NCBI GenBank assembly: GCA_938036545.1
Contig: CALHQJ010000125.1
Location: 1-45,899 of the forward strand
DNA from: an uncultured Clostridium sp.
GTDB lineage: Bacteria > Bacillota > Clostridia > Lachnospirales > Lachnospiraceae
Length of the DNA stretch: 45,899 nucleotides
Direction: 5' to 3'
The notes below the pieces were generated by a model that worked only from the letters and a program-made list of their open reading frames with translations, had not been told where the DNA came from and did no database searches. Position numbers and translations under genes: made by a program. Positions 25,681 through 33,720 of this stretch are shown here, piece after piece. Position 1 is the first letter of the stretch; each line of letters opens with the position of its first letter.

Positions 25681-26187
25681 ATGGGAAAAAATGAAGAAGA
25701 TAAACGCCGTTATGGCTTATATTGCGAAATGATTGAACAGCTGGATGAGGGATGCCGTCTGATCAATGAGTATGATTCAATTCCACACGATTACGGTACG
25801 GCTACATTGTATCAGGCGGAATCCCAGCTGATTCATCTAGTAGGAGAATATCCTGGGATTACAGCAGTGGAATTGGCCTCCATACTGAAAAAAACGCCCA
25901 GTGCCTGCTCTCAGCTGATTCGGAAGCTACGGAAAAAAGAGTGGATGAAACAGGTGAGAAATGAAGAAAACAACAGGGAATATCGACTGTATCTGACAGA
26001 AAGCGGATGGGAGATTTTTAAGGGGCATAACCAGTTTGAACAGGCTTGTTATCGGAGAAGCTACGGGAGCCTGGCGGAGTTTAGCGAAAAAGATTTTCAA
26101 ACATATATCGAAATTCAAAAACGTCTGAATGAAACTTTTGCCTTGGATGTAGAAGAAAGTAGAAATATTACAGGGCAGTCTGAATAA
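25681..26187 (+). CDS. MarR-family transcriptional regulator
   Basis: A 168-residue winged-helix repressor. The central DNA-binding region (about 55-110) contains LVGEYPGITAVELASIL, KTPSACSQLIRKLRKKEW and a wing with NNREYRLYLTESG. Flanking helices would form the dimer. The gene is preceded by a palindrome on its own promoter and followed, 206 bases on, by the NhaC-PatB unit, which it may also control. Confidence 0.9.
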   Translation: MGKNEEDKRRYGLYCEMIEQLDEGCRLINEYDSIPHDYGTATLYQAESQLIHLVGEYPGITAVELASILKKTPSACSQLIRKLRKKEWMKQVRNEENNREYRLYLTESGWEIFKGHNQFEQACYRRSYGSLAEFSEKDFQTYIEIQKRLNETFALDVEESRNITGQSE

Positions 26188-26233
26188 GGTATAGAAAAAT
26201 CAACTAAAAAAATCCAAAATACACAAAGAAATA

Positions 26234-26262
26234 TTGACAAAACTGGCTAAAAAGAGTATGCT
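26234..26262 (+). promoter_or_regulatory. Promoter of the nhaC-patB unit
   Basis: TTGACA (26234-26239) and TATGCT (26257-26262) are 17 bases apart. The leader is about 125 bases and contains an AAAAGGAGGG (26308-26317) not followed by any ATG, GTG or TTG at working distance, besides the real GAGGTGGG before the ATG at 26394. Confidence 0.6.
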
Positions 26263-26393
26263 GTAGCTATAAAGTTAAGTAGCTTAATGATTAAAATACT
26301 TTATTTTAAAAGGAGGGCAAAAACACAGATACAAATAAGAGAATCATTAGGCAGAATGTGAAAAATATATAGGTACAGAGGTGGGATATCAAA

Positions 26394-27713
26394 ATGAAAG
26401 AGAAGAAAAATTGGGGAATTAAGGCATTTTTCCCGTTTGTTGTGTTGATTGGATTAATTTTAGGAAATGTAATCGTGAATATGATTACCGGTACACCCCA
26501 GTCTAAGAATGGAATACCAGTACTTGCAGCTACGTTTTTAGCAGTAATTACTTCTTTCCTTTATGGAAATGGAACAATTAATGACCGCCTGGATGAATTT
26601 ACCAAATCTGCTGCAGATACTTCCACGGTTATGATGATTCTCATTTTCCTTTTGGCAGGTGCTTTTACTTCTGTCAGCAAGGCAATGGGAGCTGCTGACG
26701 CTCTGGTAAATTTGTGTCTGAATTTTTTACCGAGCGGTATGGTTTATGCCGGCATTTTGGTTATTTCCGGTCTGATTTCCCTGGCGATTGGAAGCTCTGT
26801 AGGAACTCTGACAGCAATGGCTCCAATTACGGCAGGATTAGTTGCCCAGACTGGATTAAATATTAATATTGCGCTGGCTGCATGTGCTGCAGGTGCCATG
26901 TTTGGCGATAATCTGTCTATGATTTCCGATACGACTATTGCTGCCACCAAAGGAATGGGCTGTGAGATGAAGGATAAATTTAAGATGAACTTTCTCATGG
27001 TGCTTCCGGCAGTTATTGTAGTGTTTATTATTTATGTAGTAATTGGAATGAAAGGCGCACCTGGTACAGTAGAAGCAGGAACATATTCAATTATTAAAAT
27101 TATTCCATATGTATTTGTAATTGTTGCAGCTCTTGCAGGTTTAAACGTGATTCATGTACTTCTTGCAGGTATTGTAATTTCTGCTATAATTGGATTAGGA
27201 TATGGAGATTTTAATTTTGTAGGCGTAATGGGCGCGATTTCCAGCGGCCTTGGAAGTATGGCTACTGTCAGCTTTACAGCAATTCTGGTAAAAGGCATGA
27301 TGGGAATCATTACGTTTAACGGTGGAATTGACTGGCTGATTCAAAAATTAACCAATAATATCAAGAGTAAAAAAGGCGCTCAGTACAGCATTGCCGCCTT
27401 GGCAGGCCTGATGGGAGCTCTTCTTAGAAGTACAACTGCAATTATCGTTGCAGTACCTTTGGCAAAACAGATTAGCGACAAATATGATATCGACCCGAGA
27501 AGAACTGCCAGCCTTCTGGATATTTGTGCAACAGCGGTTAATAGTCTGGTATTCTGGGACGGCGTCAACCTGGTTATTACCCAACTGGCCGGAGCAGGAA
27601 ATCCCATTACGCTTGTAAGCTGCGCCTACTATTCCATGGCAATTCTTATAGTACTGTTTATTACGATCCAGTTTAATATTAATGTGGGATTAAAGGACAG
27701 AAAGAAAAAATAA
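26394..27713 (+). CDS. NhaC-family Na+/H+ antiporter-like transporter
   Basis: A 439-residue protein with about 11-12 membrane segments. Family-type stretches include the GSSVGTLTAMAPITAGL loop, the MFGDNLSMISDTTIAA motif and the FWDGVNLVITQLAG segment near the C-terminus. NhaC relatives exchange Na+ for H+ or for organic substrates such as malate/lactate or amino acids. The 33-bp gap to the C-S lyase gene suggests a substrate or product of that enzyme, but this is inference. Confidence 0.9.
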   Translation: MKEKKNWGIKAFFPFVVLIGLILGNVIVNMITGTPQSKNGIPVLAATFLAVITSFLYGNGTINDRLDEFTKSAADTSTVMMILIFLLAGAFTSVSKAMGAADALVNLCLNFLPSGMVYAGILVISGLISLAIGSSVGTLTAMAPITAGLVAQTGLNINIALAACAAGAMFGDNLSMISDTTIAATKGMGCEMKDKFKMNFLMVLPAVIVVFIIYVVIGMKGAPGTVEAGTYSIIKIIPYVFVIVAALAGLNVIHVLLAGIVISAIIGLGYGDFNFVGVMGAISSGLGSMATVSFTAILVKGMMGIITFNGGIDWLIQKLTNNIKSKKGAQYSIAALAGLMGALLRSTTAIIVAVPLAKQISDKYDIDPRRTASLLDICATAVNSLVFWDGVNLVITQLAGAGNPITLVSCAYYSMAILIVLFITIQFNINVGLKDRKKK

Positions 27714-27746
27714 AGTGCCGAATATAACATTCAGGAGGTTTTTACT

Positions 27747-28949
27747 GTGAAATACGATTTTACAACGATTATAGAGCGTCGGGGAAAAGATGCCATCGCA
27801 TTGGATGCTTTAGGAGAACCAGGGGTACCAGGGATTCCCGGGAAGGGATTTGATCCGATCCCAATGTGGATTGCAGATATGAATTTTGCAACTGCTCCTT
27901 CGGTCTGCCGGGCTATAGCAGATCGGCTCGCTCATCCGGTATTCGGGTATTTTGATCCATCTGAAAAGTATTACGATTCGATTATCTGGTGGCATAAAGA
28001 AAGGAAACATACAGCAGATCTGACAAGAGAAGAAATCGGTTATGAAAACGGTGTATTAGGAGGCGTAGTATCGGCAGTTCAGGCATTTTCTGCTCCTGGA
28101 GATGCGGTTCTGGTTCACAGTCCTACATATGTTGGATTTACAAAGTCTTTAACGAACTGCGGACGCCGCCTGGTTCACAGTCCTCTTATTTTAGACGAAC
28201 ATGGCGTATGGCGCATGGATTATGAGGATATGGATGCAAAGCTGAAAGCGGAAAAGATCCATCTGGCTATTTTCTGCAGCCCTCACAATCCATGTGGACG
28301 TGTCTGGGAAAAATGGGAAATTGAAAAGGCCATGGAGGTGTATAAAAATAATGACTGTGTCGTTATTTCTGATGAAATCTGGTCTGATCTTGTGTTGGAT
28401 GGTCACACCCATATTCCGACCCAATCTGTCAGCGAAGACGCTAAAAACCGGACAATCGCACTGTATGCTCCGTCGAAAACCTTTAACCTGGCAGGCTTAG
28501 TAGGTTCCTATCATGTGATTTACAATTCGTATTTAAGAGATCGGGTACAAGCACAGTCTGGAAAATGCCATTATAATCAGATGAATGTGTTGAGCATGCA
28601 TGCGTTAATTGGTGCATACAGCAAAGAAGGCGCAGAATGGCTGGATGAGCTGTGCCAGGTGCTGAGTAAAAATGCTTCTGATGCCTGCAGTTATATTGCT
28701 GAAAACTTTAAAGGAGTACAGGCAGCTCATCCAGAAGGAACATATATGCTGTTCCTGGACTGCAGCCAGTGGTGCAAAGAGCATGGAAAGACCATCGATG
28801 AAGTCTTGCAGGCAGGCTGGGATGTTGGCGTAGAATGGCAGGATGGACGCAGATTTCACGGCGCCTGTGCCATCAGGGCAAATCTGGCGCTGCCAAACAG
28901 CAGACTGATGGAAGCGTTAGACAGAATGAAGAAGTATGTATTTATATAA
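27747..28949 (+). CDS. PatB/MalY-type PLP-dependent C-S lyase or aminotransferase
   Basis: A 400-residue fold-type I PLP enzyme, likely cystathionine/cysteine beta-lyase releasing thiols, pyruvate and ammonia. Signatures are PMWIADMNF near the start, FCSPHNPCGRVW, SDEIWSDL and the PLP lysine K244 in APSKTFNLAG. AGGAGG precedes the GTG at 27747; that codon is the start. Unusually, residues 25-36 read GEPGVPGIPGKG, a collagen-like GxP run placed before PMW where relatives have only a few residues. It is co-transcribed with the NhaC-type antiporter. Confidence 0.9.
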   Translation: MKYDFTTIIERRGKDAIALDALGEPGVPGIPGKGFDPIPMWIADMNFATAPSVCRAIADRLAHPVFGYFDPSEKYYDSIIWWHKERKHTADLTREEIGYENGVLGGVVSAVQAFSAPGDAVLVHSPTYVGFTKSLTNCGRRLVHSPLILDEHGVWRMDYEDMDAKLKAEKIHLAIFCSPHNPCGRVWEKWEIEKAMEVYKNNDCVVISDEIWSDLVLDGHTHIPTQSVSEDAKNRTIALYAPSKTFNLAGLVGSYHVIYNSYLRDRVQAQSGKCHYNQMNVLSMHALIGAYSKEGAEWLDELCQVLSKNASDACSYIAENFKGVQAAHPEGTYMLFLDCSQWCKEHGKTIDEVLQAGWDVGVEWQDGRRFHGACAIRANLALPNSRLMEALDRMKKYVFI

Positions 28950-28961
28950 ATAAATAATGTG

Positions 28962-29002
28962 CAGAGACTCTGGACAGAAAGTCTGAAGAGTCTCTGTTTT
29001 TT
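28962..29002 (+). terminator. Rho-independent terminator
   Basis: CAGAGACTCT pairs with AGAGTCTCTG, with a small inner GAC/GTC stem, followed by six T. It ends the nhaC-patB unit. Confidence 0.9.
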
Positions 29003-29096
29003 ATATAATTATAGGGATTTTCTTCTGTTCGAGTTAGTGTCAAGAGCCCGTCTGCCGGAATAGAATACCAGAAAGACCTTTTTAGGAGGCAGACAG

Positions 29097-29882
29097 TTGA
29101 CACAGCGAAAAACGGTAATCTTAGATCCAGGCCATGGAGGTGCAGAACCAGGCGCAATTTATGACGGAAGAAAAGAAAAGGACGATACGCTGAGGCTGGC
29201 GCTGGCAGTGGGAAGGATTTTAGAGAGAAATGGGGTAGACGTGCTTTTAACCCGAGTTCGGGACGTATATGATAATCCATATGAAAAGGCGGAGATTGCC
29301 AACCGATCCGGAGCGGATTTTTTTATATCCATTCATCGCAATGCCATGCCTCAGCCTAATACGGCTTCCGGAGTGGAAACGCTGGTATTTGAAGATTCGG
29401 GCGTCCGGCATATGCTGGCAGAAAACATAAATGAAGCCCTTGCAAATCTTACAGGATATACCAACCTGGGGATTCGGGAACGGCCGGGGCTGGCAGTTCT
29501 TCGCAAAACAAAAATGCCTGGCGTATTGGTAGAAGCCGGTTTTATAGACAATGAAGAGGATAACCGGATTTTCGATGAAAAATTTGAAGCAGTTGCCAGC
29601 GCCATTGCTCAGGGAATTTTAAAGACTATTCGGGAAGAAGAAAAGGCGGTTCCGGAGTATTACCAGATTCAGGTAGGGGCTTATCAGGACCGGAAATATG
29701 CAGAGGAACAGGAGAACAGGCTGAAAGATCAGGGATTTCCGGCCTTTCTTGTATATCGGGAACCCTGGTACCAGGTAAGGGTTGGCGCGTTTCTCAGCAT
29801 GGATAATGCTGCCGCAATGGAGCAGAAGCTGCGCCAGTACGGTTATCCAACCATGATGGTACAGGAACAGGCAGTCTATTAG
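29097..29882 (+). CDS. CwlC-like N-acetylmuramoyl-L-alanine amidase with SPOR domain
   Basis: A 261-residue zinc amidase that cleaves the muramic acid-peptide bond of peptidoglycan. The Amidase_3 domain (about 6-175) has H13 (DPGHGG), E27, H80 (SIHRNA) and catalytic E146 (LVEAGFI). A SPOR repeat domain (about 185-258: YQIQVGAYQD...YQVRVGAF) binds denuded glycan. The start is TTG, seven bases after AGGAGG. There is no signal peptide, as in B. subtilis CwlC, which lyses the mother cell late in sporulation; a similar role is inferred. Confidence 0.9.
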   Translation: MTQRKTVILDPGHGGAEPGAIYDGRKEKDDTLRLALAVGRILERNGVDVLLTRVRDVYDNPYEKAEIANRSGADFFISIHRNAMPQPNTASGVETLVFEDSGVRHMLAENINEALANLTGYTNLGIRERPGLAVLRKTKMPGVLVEAGFIDNEEDNRIFDEKFEAVASAIAQGILKTIREEEKAVPEYYQIQVGAYQDRKYAEEQENRLKDQGFPAFLVYREPWYQVRVGAFLSMDNAAAMEQKLRQYGYPTMMVQEQAVY

Positions 29883-29907
29883 TCCTGACTGAACCGGTGG
29901 CTGTCCA

Positions 29908-29951
29908 GGGGTCAAATACCTTTTGACCCCAACCAGATAAAATGTTATAAT
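29908..29951 (+). promoter_or_regulatory. Promoter with palindrome over the -35
   Basis: GGGGTCAAA (29908-29916) and TTTGACCCC (29922-29930) are perfect inverted repeats. TTGACC (29923-29928) in the right arm is 17 bases from a perfect TATAAT (29946-29951) preceded by TGT. The palindrome is therefore either an operator at the -35 or a hairpin ending the amidase gene; no T-run follows. Confidence 0.6.
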
Positions 29952-29987
29952 TATGCATTGTAATGGATAATAGAGAGGACATATGCA

Positions 29988-30611
29988 ATGACAGATTTGG
30001 AAATATTAAAGTTTCTGCAGCAGGAAATTCATTCGGTTGTCATGGCTGTAACAGATGAAAATGGACTGCCCTGCACAACGGTAACAGATGTGATGCTGGC
30101 AGAGGAAAGCGGCCTGTATGTTCTGGTTTCTCAGGGAAACCGGATTTACAGAAGATTAAAGGAAAATCCATGGATTTCCATAACTGGGATTTTAGGAAAA
30201 ACCACAACAGCCTTACAGTCAGTTACGCTGAAAGGCCAGATAAAGAATCTTGGAAAAAGCAGAATGGATGAAATTTTCGAGAAAAATCCCTATATGCAGG
30301 CGATTTATCCGGAAGCAAAAAGCAGAAGGGTGCTGGAGGTTTTTTGCGTTTACAAAGGAGAAGGGGAGTATCTGGAGGTAAGGGATCAGAACCTGAAACG
30401 GGAAAATTTTTCCTTTGGAGGCGAAGAAATCCACCCGAGAGGTTACCACATAAACGAGAAACGCTGTATTGGATGTCAGGGATGCAGAAGCGTCTGTCCG
30501 GTATCTTGTATCAGCAATACCTTTCCCAGAGTGATCGATCAAAGCAGGTGTATCCGCTGCGGCAATTGTATGAAAATCTGTCTGCGCAGGGCAGTAGAAG
30601 CTGCTGAATAA
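29988..30611 (+). CDS. PNPOx-like flavin-binding protein fused to a 2[4Fe-4S] ferredoxin
   Basis: A 207-residue predicted redox protein. Residues 1-135 resemble the pyridoxamine 5'-phosphate oxidase split-barrel, which binds FMN or F420-like cofactors. Residues 150-200 form a ferredoxin with C160, C163, C166, C170 and C188, C191, C194, C198. The second motif ends CL rather than the usual CP. This fusion is found in anaerobes; the electron partner and substrate are unknown. It is followed within 22 bases by tag, with its own promoter upstream. Confidence 0.85.
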   Translation: MTDLEILKFLQQEIHSVVMAVTDENGLPCTTVTDVMLAEESGLYVLVSQGNRIYRRLKENPWISITGILGKTTTALQSVTLKGQIKNLGKSRMDEIFEKNPYMQAIYPEAKSRRVLEVFCVYKGEGEYLEVRDQNLKRENFSFGGEEIHPRGYHINEKRCIGCQGCRSVCPVSCISNTFPRVIDQSRCIRCGNCMKICLRRAVEAAE

Positions 30612-30633
30612 ACAAAATCAGGAGGACGTGGAT

Positions 30634-31191
30634 ATGGAATGGGAAGATGGGAAGATCAGATGCTTTTGGGCCAATCCTAAAAATCAGCGCTATATCGAAT
30701 ACCACGATAAGGAGTGGGGAATTCCCTGCCACGAAGATCAGAAGCTGTTTGAAATGCTGATTTTAGAATCTTTTCAGGCAGGTTTATCCTGGGAATGTGT
30801 GTTAAATAAAAGAGAAGCATTTCGAGAGGCGTTCGACCGGTTTGATTTGGAACAGGTCTGTAGTTATGGGGAAGAAAAATTAGCGGAACTGGAGAACAAT
30901 CCCCAAATTATCCGAAATAAATTAAAAATACGGGCAGCAGTCACCAATGCCAATATTTTTCGGAAGATCCAAAAGGAGTATGGCAGCTTTTCCGACTATC
31001 TGTGGCACTGGACAGGCGGCAGGGTGATTTATGAAAAAGGAGCCACCCGATCGCCTTTATCCGATGCAGTGTCAGAAGACCTGAGAAAGCGGGGAATGAA
31101 ATTTGTGGGAACTACCATTATTTATGCCTATCTGCAGGCAGTAGGAGTCATTTATTCCCATGAAGAAGGATGTTTTTTAGAGAAAAAGTAA
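30634..31191 (+). CDS. tag: DNA-3-methyladenine glycosylase I
   Basis: A 185-residue base-excision repair enzyme removing 3-methyladenine. The Tag zinc ligands are visible as C10 and H24 at the start and H176 and C180 at the end (SHEEGC). The central ESFQAGLSWECVLNKREAFR stretch is the family hallmark. AGGAGG is eight bases from the ATG at 30634; a GTG six bases earlier is too close to it. It overlaps no other gene but runs straight into the AAA+ gene. Confidence 0.95.
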   Translation: MEWEDGKIRCFWANPKNQRYIEYHDKEWGIPCHEDQKLFEMLILESFQAGLSWECVLNKREAFREAFDRFDLEQVCSYGEEKLAELENNPQIIRNKLKIRAAVTNANIFRKIQKEYGSFSDYLWHWTGGRVIYEKGATRSPLSDAVSEDLRKRGMKFVGTTIIYAYLQAVGVIYSHEEGCFLEKK

Positions 31192-31213
31192 TGTGAGAAG
31201 AGGAGATAATAAT

Positions 31214-32698
31214 ATGCCGGTATTTGATTTCAGCGGTGCAAAAGAAGAAATAAAACAGGAAGAATGCACGTACACAATTGTTCGTTCCAATGAACATGAT
31301 GCAGCCCCGGATAAGCCAATCCTGGTACTGGACAGCCAGGGAGAACAGTGGAGCCGCCATTCCTGCGGTTTTTTTACTAATCCCAGCAGAAGAACGTCTT
31401 TTGAGAGAAAGGATGAGGAAGGAAAGACAGAGGCGGACATTGTTAAAATAGACGCCCGATTTGTCAGCCTGATCCGGTGGCTGGGAGAAAATCATATTCA
31501 TGTCAGTTTGTCAGGAGAAAACAGAGAGGAAGGCTATGCGGTTTATAAGATTCGGGAAACAGCTTCCGGCGGCGGCGCCAAGCTTTCCGCAGAAGACGGT
31601 TTTCTCCAGTTTATGATAGAACGGCTTTTGGAAAGTTCTGCCCCCGCAGAGGGAGAAGTGGACGAAGAGCAGGAAGAGGCCGGAGATGACATGAAGCTGA
31701 CCAGTATTCAGAGCATTACCGACTTTATGACCTGCGCCGGACGTACCATGCCGGATCACATCCGTCTTTGGGCCAGGAGAAATCTGGCTGTTGCCAAGTC
31801 CCATGAAGTTTCTCCGGAAGAACGGCGCCATGCCCAGAGAGCGCTGTCCATTATGATGAACGTTCAGTGGAAAAATAACTATTTTGAAGCCATTGATCCG
31901 GTTGCGGCCAGAAAGATTCTGGATGAAGAACTGTATGGTCTGGAACGGGTAAAGCAGAGAATCATGGAAACCATTATTCAGATCAACCGTACCCATACCT
32001 TACCGGCCTACGGACTTTTGCTGGTAGGCCCTGCCGGTACGGGAAAATCCCAGATTGCCTATGCGGTTGCCCGTATTTTAAAACTGCCGTGGACTACCCT
32101 GGATATGAGCTCCATCAACGATCCGGAGCAGCTGACCGGAAGCTCCCGCATTTACTCCAATGCCAAGCCTGGAATCATTATGGAGGCGTTTTCCATGGCA
32201 GGAGAATCCAATCTGGTGTTTATTATCAACGAGCTGGACAAGGCCTCTTCTGGAAAAGGAAACGGCAATCCTGCGGACGTGCTTTTGACCCTGCTGGACA
32301 ATCTGGGCTTTACAGATAACTATATGGAATGTATGGTTCCTACCGCAGGCGTTTATCCCATTGCTACAGCCAACGATAAGAGCCAGATCAGCGCTCCGCT
32401 GATGTCCCGTTTTGCAGTTATTGACATACCGGATTATACGGCAGAGGAGAAGCGGATCATATTCTTAAAATTTGCCCTTCCTAAAGTGTTAAAGCGCATG
32501 GGAATGAAAGCCGGCGAATGCATCCTGACTCCGGAAGCAGTGGATCAGGTCATTGAAATATTCTCAAATACCAGCGGCATTCGAGATTTGGAGCAGGCAG
32601 CCGAGCATATTGCGACGAATGCCTTGTACCAAATCGAGGTAAATCACATTTCTGAGGCAATATTCGACGCAGGAACCGTAAGGGATTTGCTGGGCTGA
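31214..32698 (+). CDS. AAA+ ATPase with Asn in Walker B
   Basis: A 494-residue protein. The first 170 residues are of no known family. The AAA+ module (about 220-490) is closest to the Lon/ClpX type: Walker A GPAGTGKS with K278, Walker B VFIINELDK with N339-E340 where DE is usual, sensor-like ATANDKSQISAPLMSRFAVIDIP, and a C-terminal lid. No protease domain is present. The true start is ATG 31214, after GAGGAGA; a GTG overlapping the tag stop is less likely. It is probably transcribed with tag. A link to the adjacent spo0A is positional only. Confidence 0.8.
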   Translation: MPVFDFSGAKEEIKQEECTYTIVRSNEHDAAPDKPILVLDSQGEQWSRHSCGFFTNPSRRTSFERKDEEGKTEADIVKIDARFVSLIRWLGENHIHVSLSGENREEGYAVYKIRETASGGGAKLSAEDGFLQFMIERLLESSAPAEGEVDEEQEEAGDDMKLTSIQSITDFMTCAGRTMPDHIRLWARRNLAVAKSHEVSPEERRHAQRALSIMMNVQWKNNYFEAIDPVAARKILDEELYGLERVKQRIMETIIQINRTHTLPAYGLLLVGPAGTGKSQIAYAVARILKLPWTTLDMSSINDPEQLTGSSRIYSNAKPGIIMEAFSMAGESNLVFIINELDKASSGKGNGNPADVLLTLLDNLGFTDNYMECMVPTAGVYPIATANDKSQISAPLMSRFAVIDIPDYTAEEKRIIFLKFALPKVLKRMGMKAGECILTPEAVDQVIEIFSNTSGIRDLEQAAEHIATNALYQIEVNHISEAIFDAGTVRDLLG

Positions 32699-32706
32699 CC
32701 GCTTCC

Positions 32707-32761
32707 TGTCGAAACTTGCGTCTAATTCTCGTTGCGAAAAGAAAATGACCAGAGCTATAAT
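32707..32761 (+). promoter_or_regulatory. spo0A promoter with 0A-box
   Basis: TTGCGA (32732-32737) and TATAAT (32756-32761) are 18 bases apart. TGTCGAA (32707-32713), the core of the Spo0A-binding box, lies about 20 bases upstream of the -35. A near match in the other orientation, TTCGACG, is at 32663-32669. Autoregulation is likely. Confidence 0.55.
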
Positions 32762-32815
32762 ACATAGTACAGCACAAAGCGCTGGAAATGATCAAAAAAC
32801 GAGGAGGATTTTCAC

Positions 32816-33622
32816 ATGGCTCAATTAAATGTGGCGATTGCAGATGATAACCTGCAGACCTTAGGTCTGCTGCAGGATATTGTAGAGGGAGAAACGGGAT
32901 TTCATGTAGTCGGCAAGGCGGATAATGGGGAAGACGCATATAACATGATTGTGAAAACCAATCCGGATATTGTGCTGTTAGACGTGATTATGCCAGGGCT
33001 TGACGGAGTTTCGGTAATGGAACGGGTAAAACAGAACATGCCTTCCGGAAAAATGCCGTCGTTTATTATGGTGACGGCGGCCGGAAGTGAAAATGTGACG
33101 GCAGATGCCTTTGCAATGGGAGCCAGTTACTACATTATGAAGCCTTTTAACCGGGAAACCGTAGTGGACAAGATGCGCCGTGCCTGTATGCGCCAGAGTG
33201 GGGAAACCGCCTGCCAGGAGGTAAAACCGGCACGTCCTTACATAGATAAAGCAGAATACATCGAACAGAACCTGGAAAATGATGTAACTCATATCCTGCA
33301 TGAAATCGGGATTCCGGCTCATATTAAAGGATACCAGTATTTGAGAGATGCCATTACCATGTCTGTAACAGACCATGAAATGCTGGCGTCCGTCACGAAA
33401 ATACTGTATCCCACCATTGGAAAGAAGCATCAGACTACTCCAAGCCGTGTAGAGCGGGCAATCCGTCATGCAATCGAAGTCGCATGGAGCAGAGGAAAAA
33501 TGGATACAATCCATGAATTATTTGGATACACGGTCAGCAATGGAAAAGGGAAACCGACCAACTCGGAGTTTATTGCTCTGATTGCTGATAAAATACGGCT
33601 GGATTATAAACGGATTTCTTAA
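32816..33622 (+). CDS. spo0A: Sporulation master regulator Spo0A
   Basis: A 268-residue response regulator that commits the cell to sporulation. The receiver domain (1-125) has the acidic pocket D10-D11, phosphoacceptor D56 (VLLDVIMPG) and the conserved KPF lysine. The C-terminal Spo0A domain (about 150-268) has the DNA-recognition helix region TTPSRVERAIRHAIEVAWSRG split at HQTTPSRVERAIRHAIEVAW. GGAGG precedes the ATG. In many Clostridia spo0A follows spoIVB; here it follows an AAA+ gene instead, though with its own promoter. Confidence 0.98.
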   Translation: MAQLNVAIADDNLQTLGLLQDIVEGETGFHVVGKADNGEDAYNMIVKTNPDIVLLDVIMPGLDGVSVMERVKQNMPSGKMPSFIMVTAAGSENVTADAFAMGASYYIMKPFNRETVVDKMRRACMRQSGETACQEVKPARPYIDKAEYIEQNLENDVTHILHEIGIPAHIKGYQYLRDAITMSVTDHEMLASVTKILYPTIGKKHQTTPSRVERAIRHAIEVAWSRGKMDTIHELFGYTVSNGKGKPTNSEFIALIADKIRLDYKRIS

Positions 33623-33639
33623 AAAAACATAGATAATAC

Positions 33640-33668
33640 TTCCTAAAACCTGAAAAGTATTGTATACT
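33640..33668 (+). promoter_or_regulatory. Candidate glgA promoter
   Basis: TTCCTA (33640-33645) and TATACT (33663-33668) are 17 bases apart, between spo0A and glgA. An AATACTT / AAGTATT inverted repeat overlaps the region. Confidence 0.4.
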
Positions 33669-33720
33669 ATTAATAATTGAGCGTGGCAAAGTGAACTATA
33701 AGGTGAGGGAGGTTTTTTCC

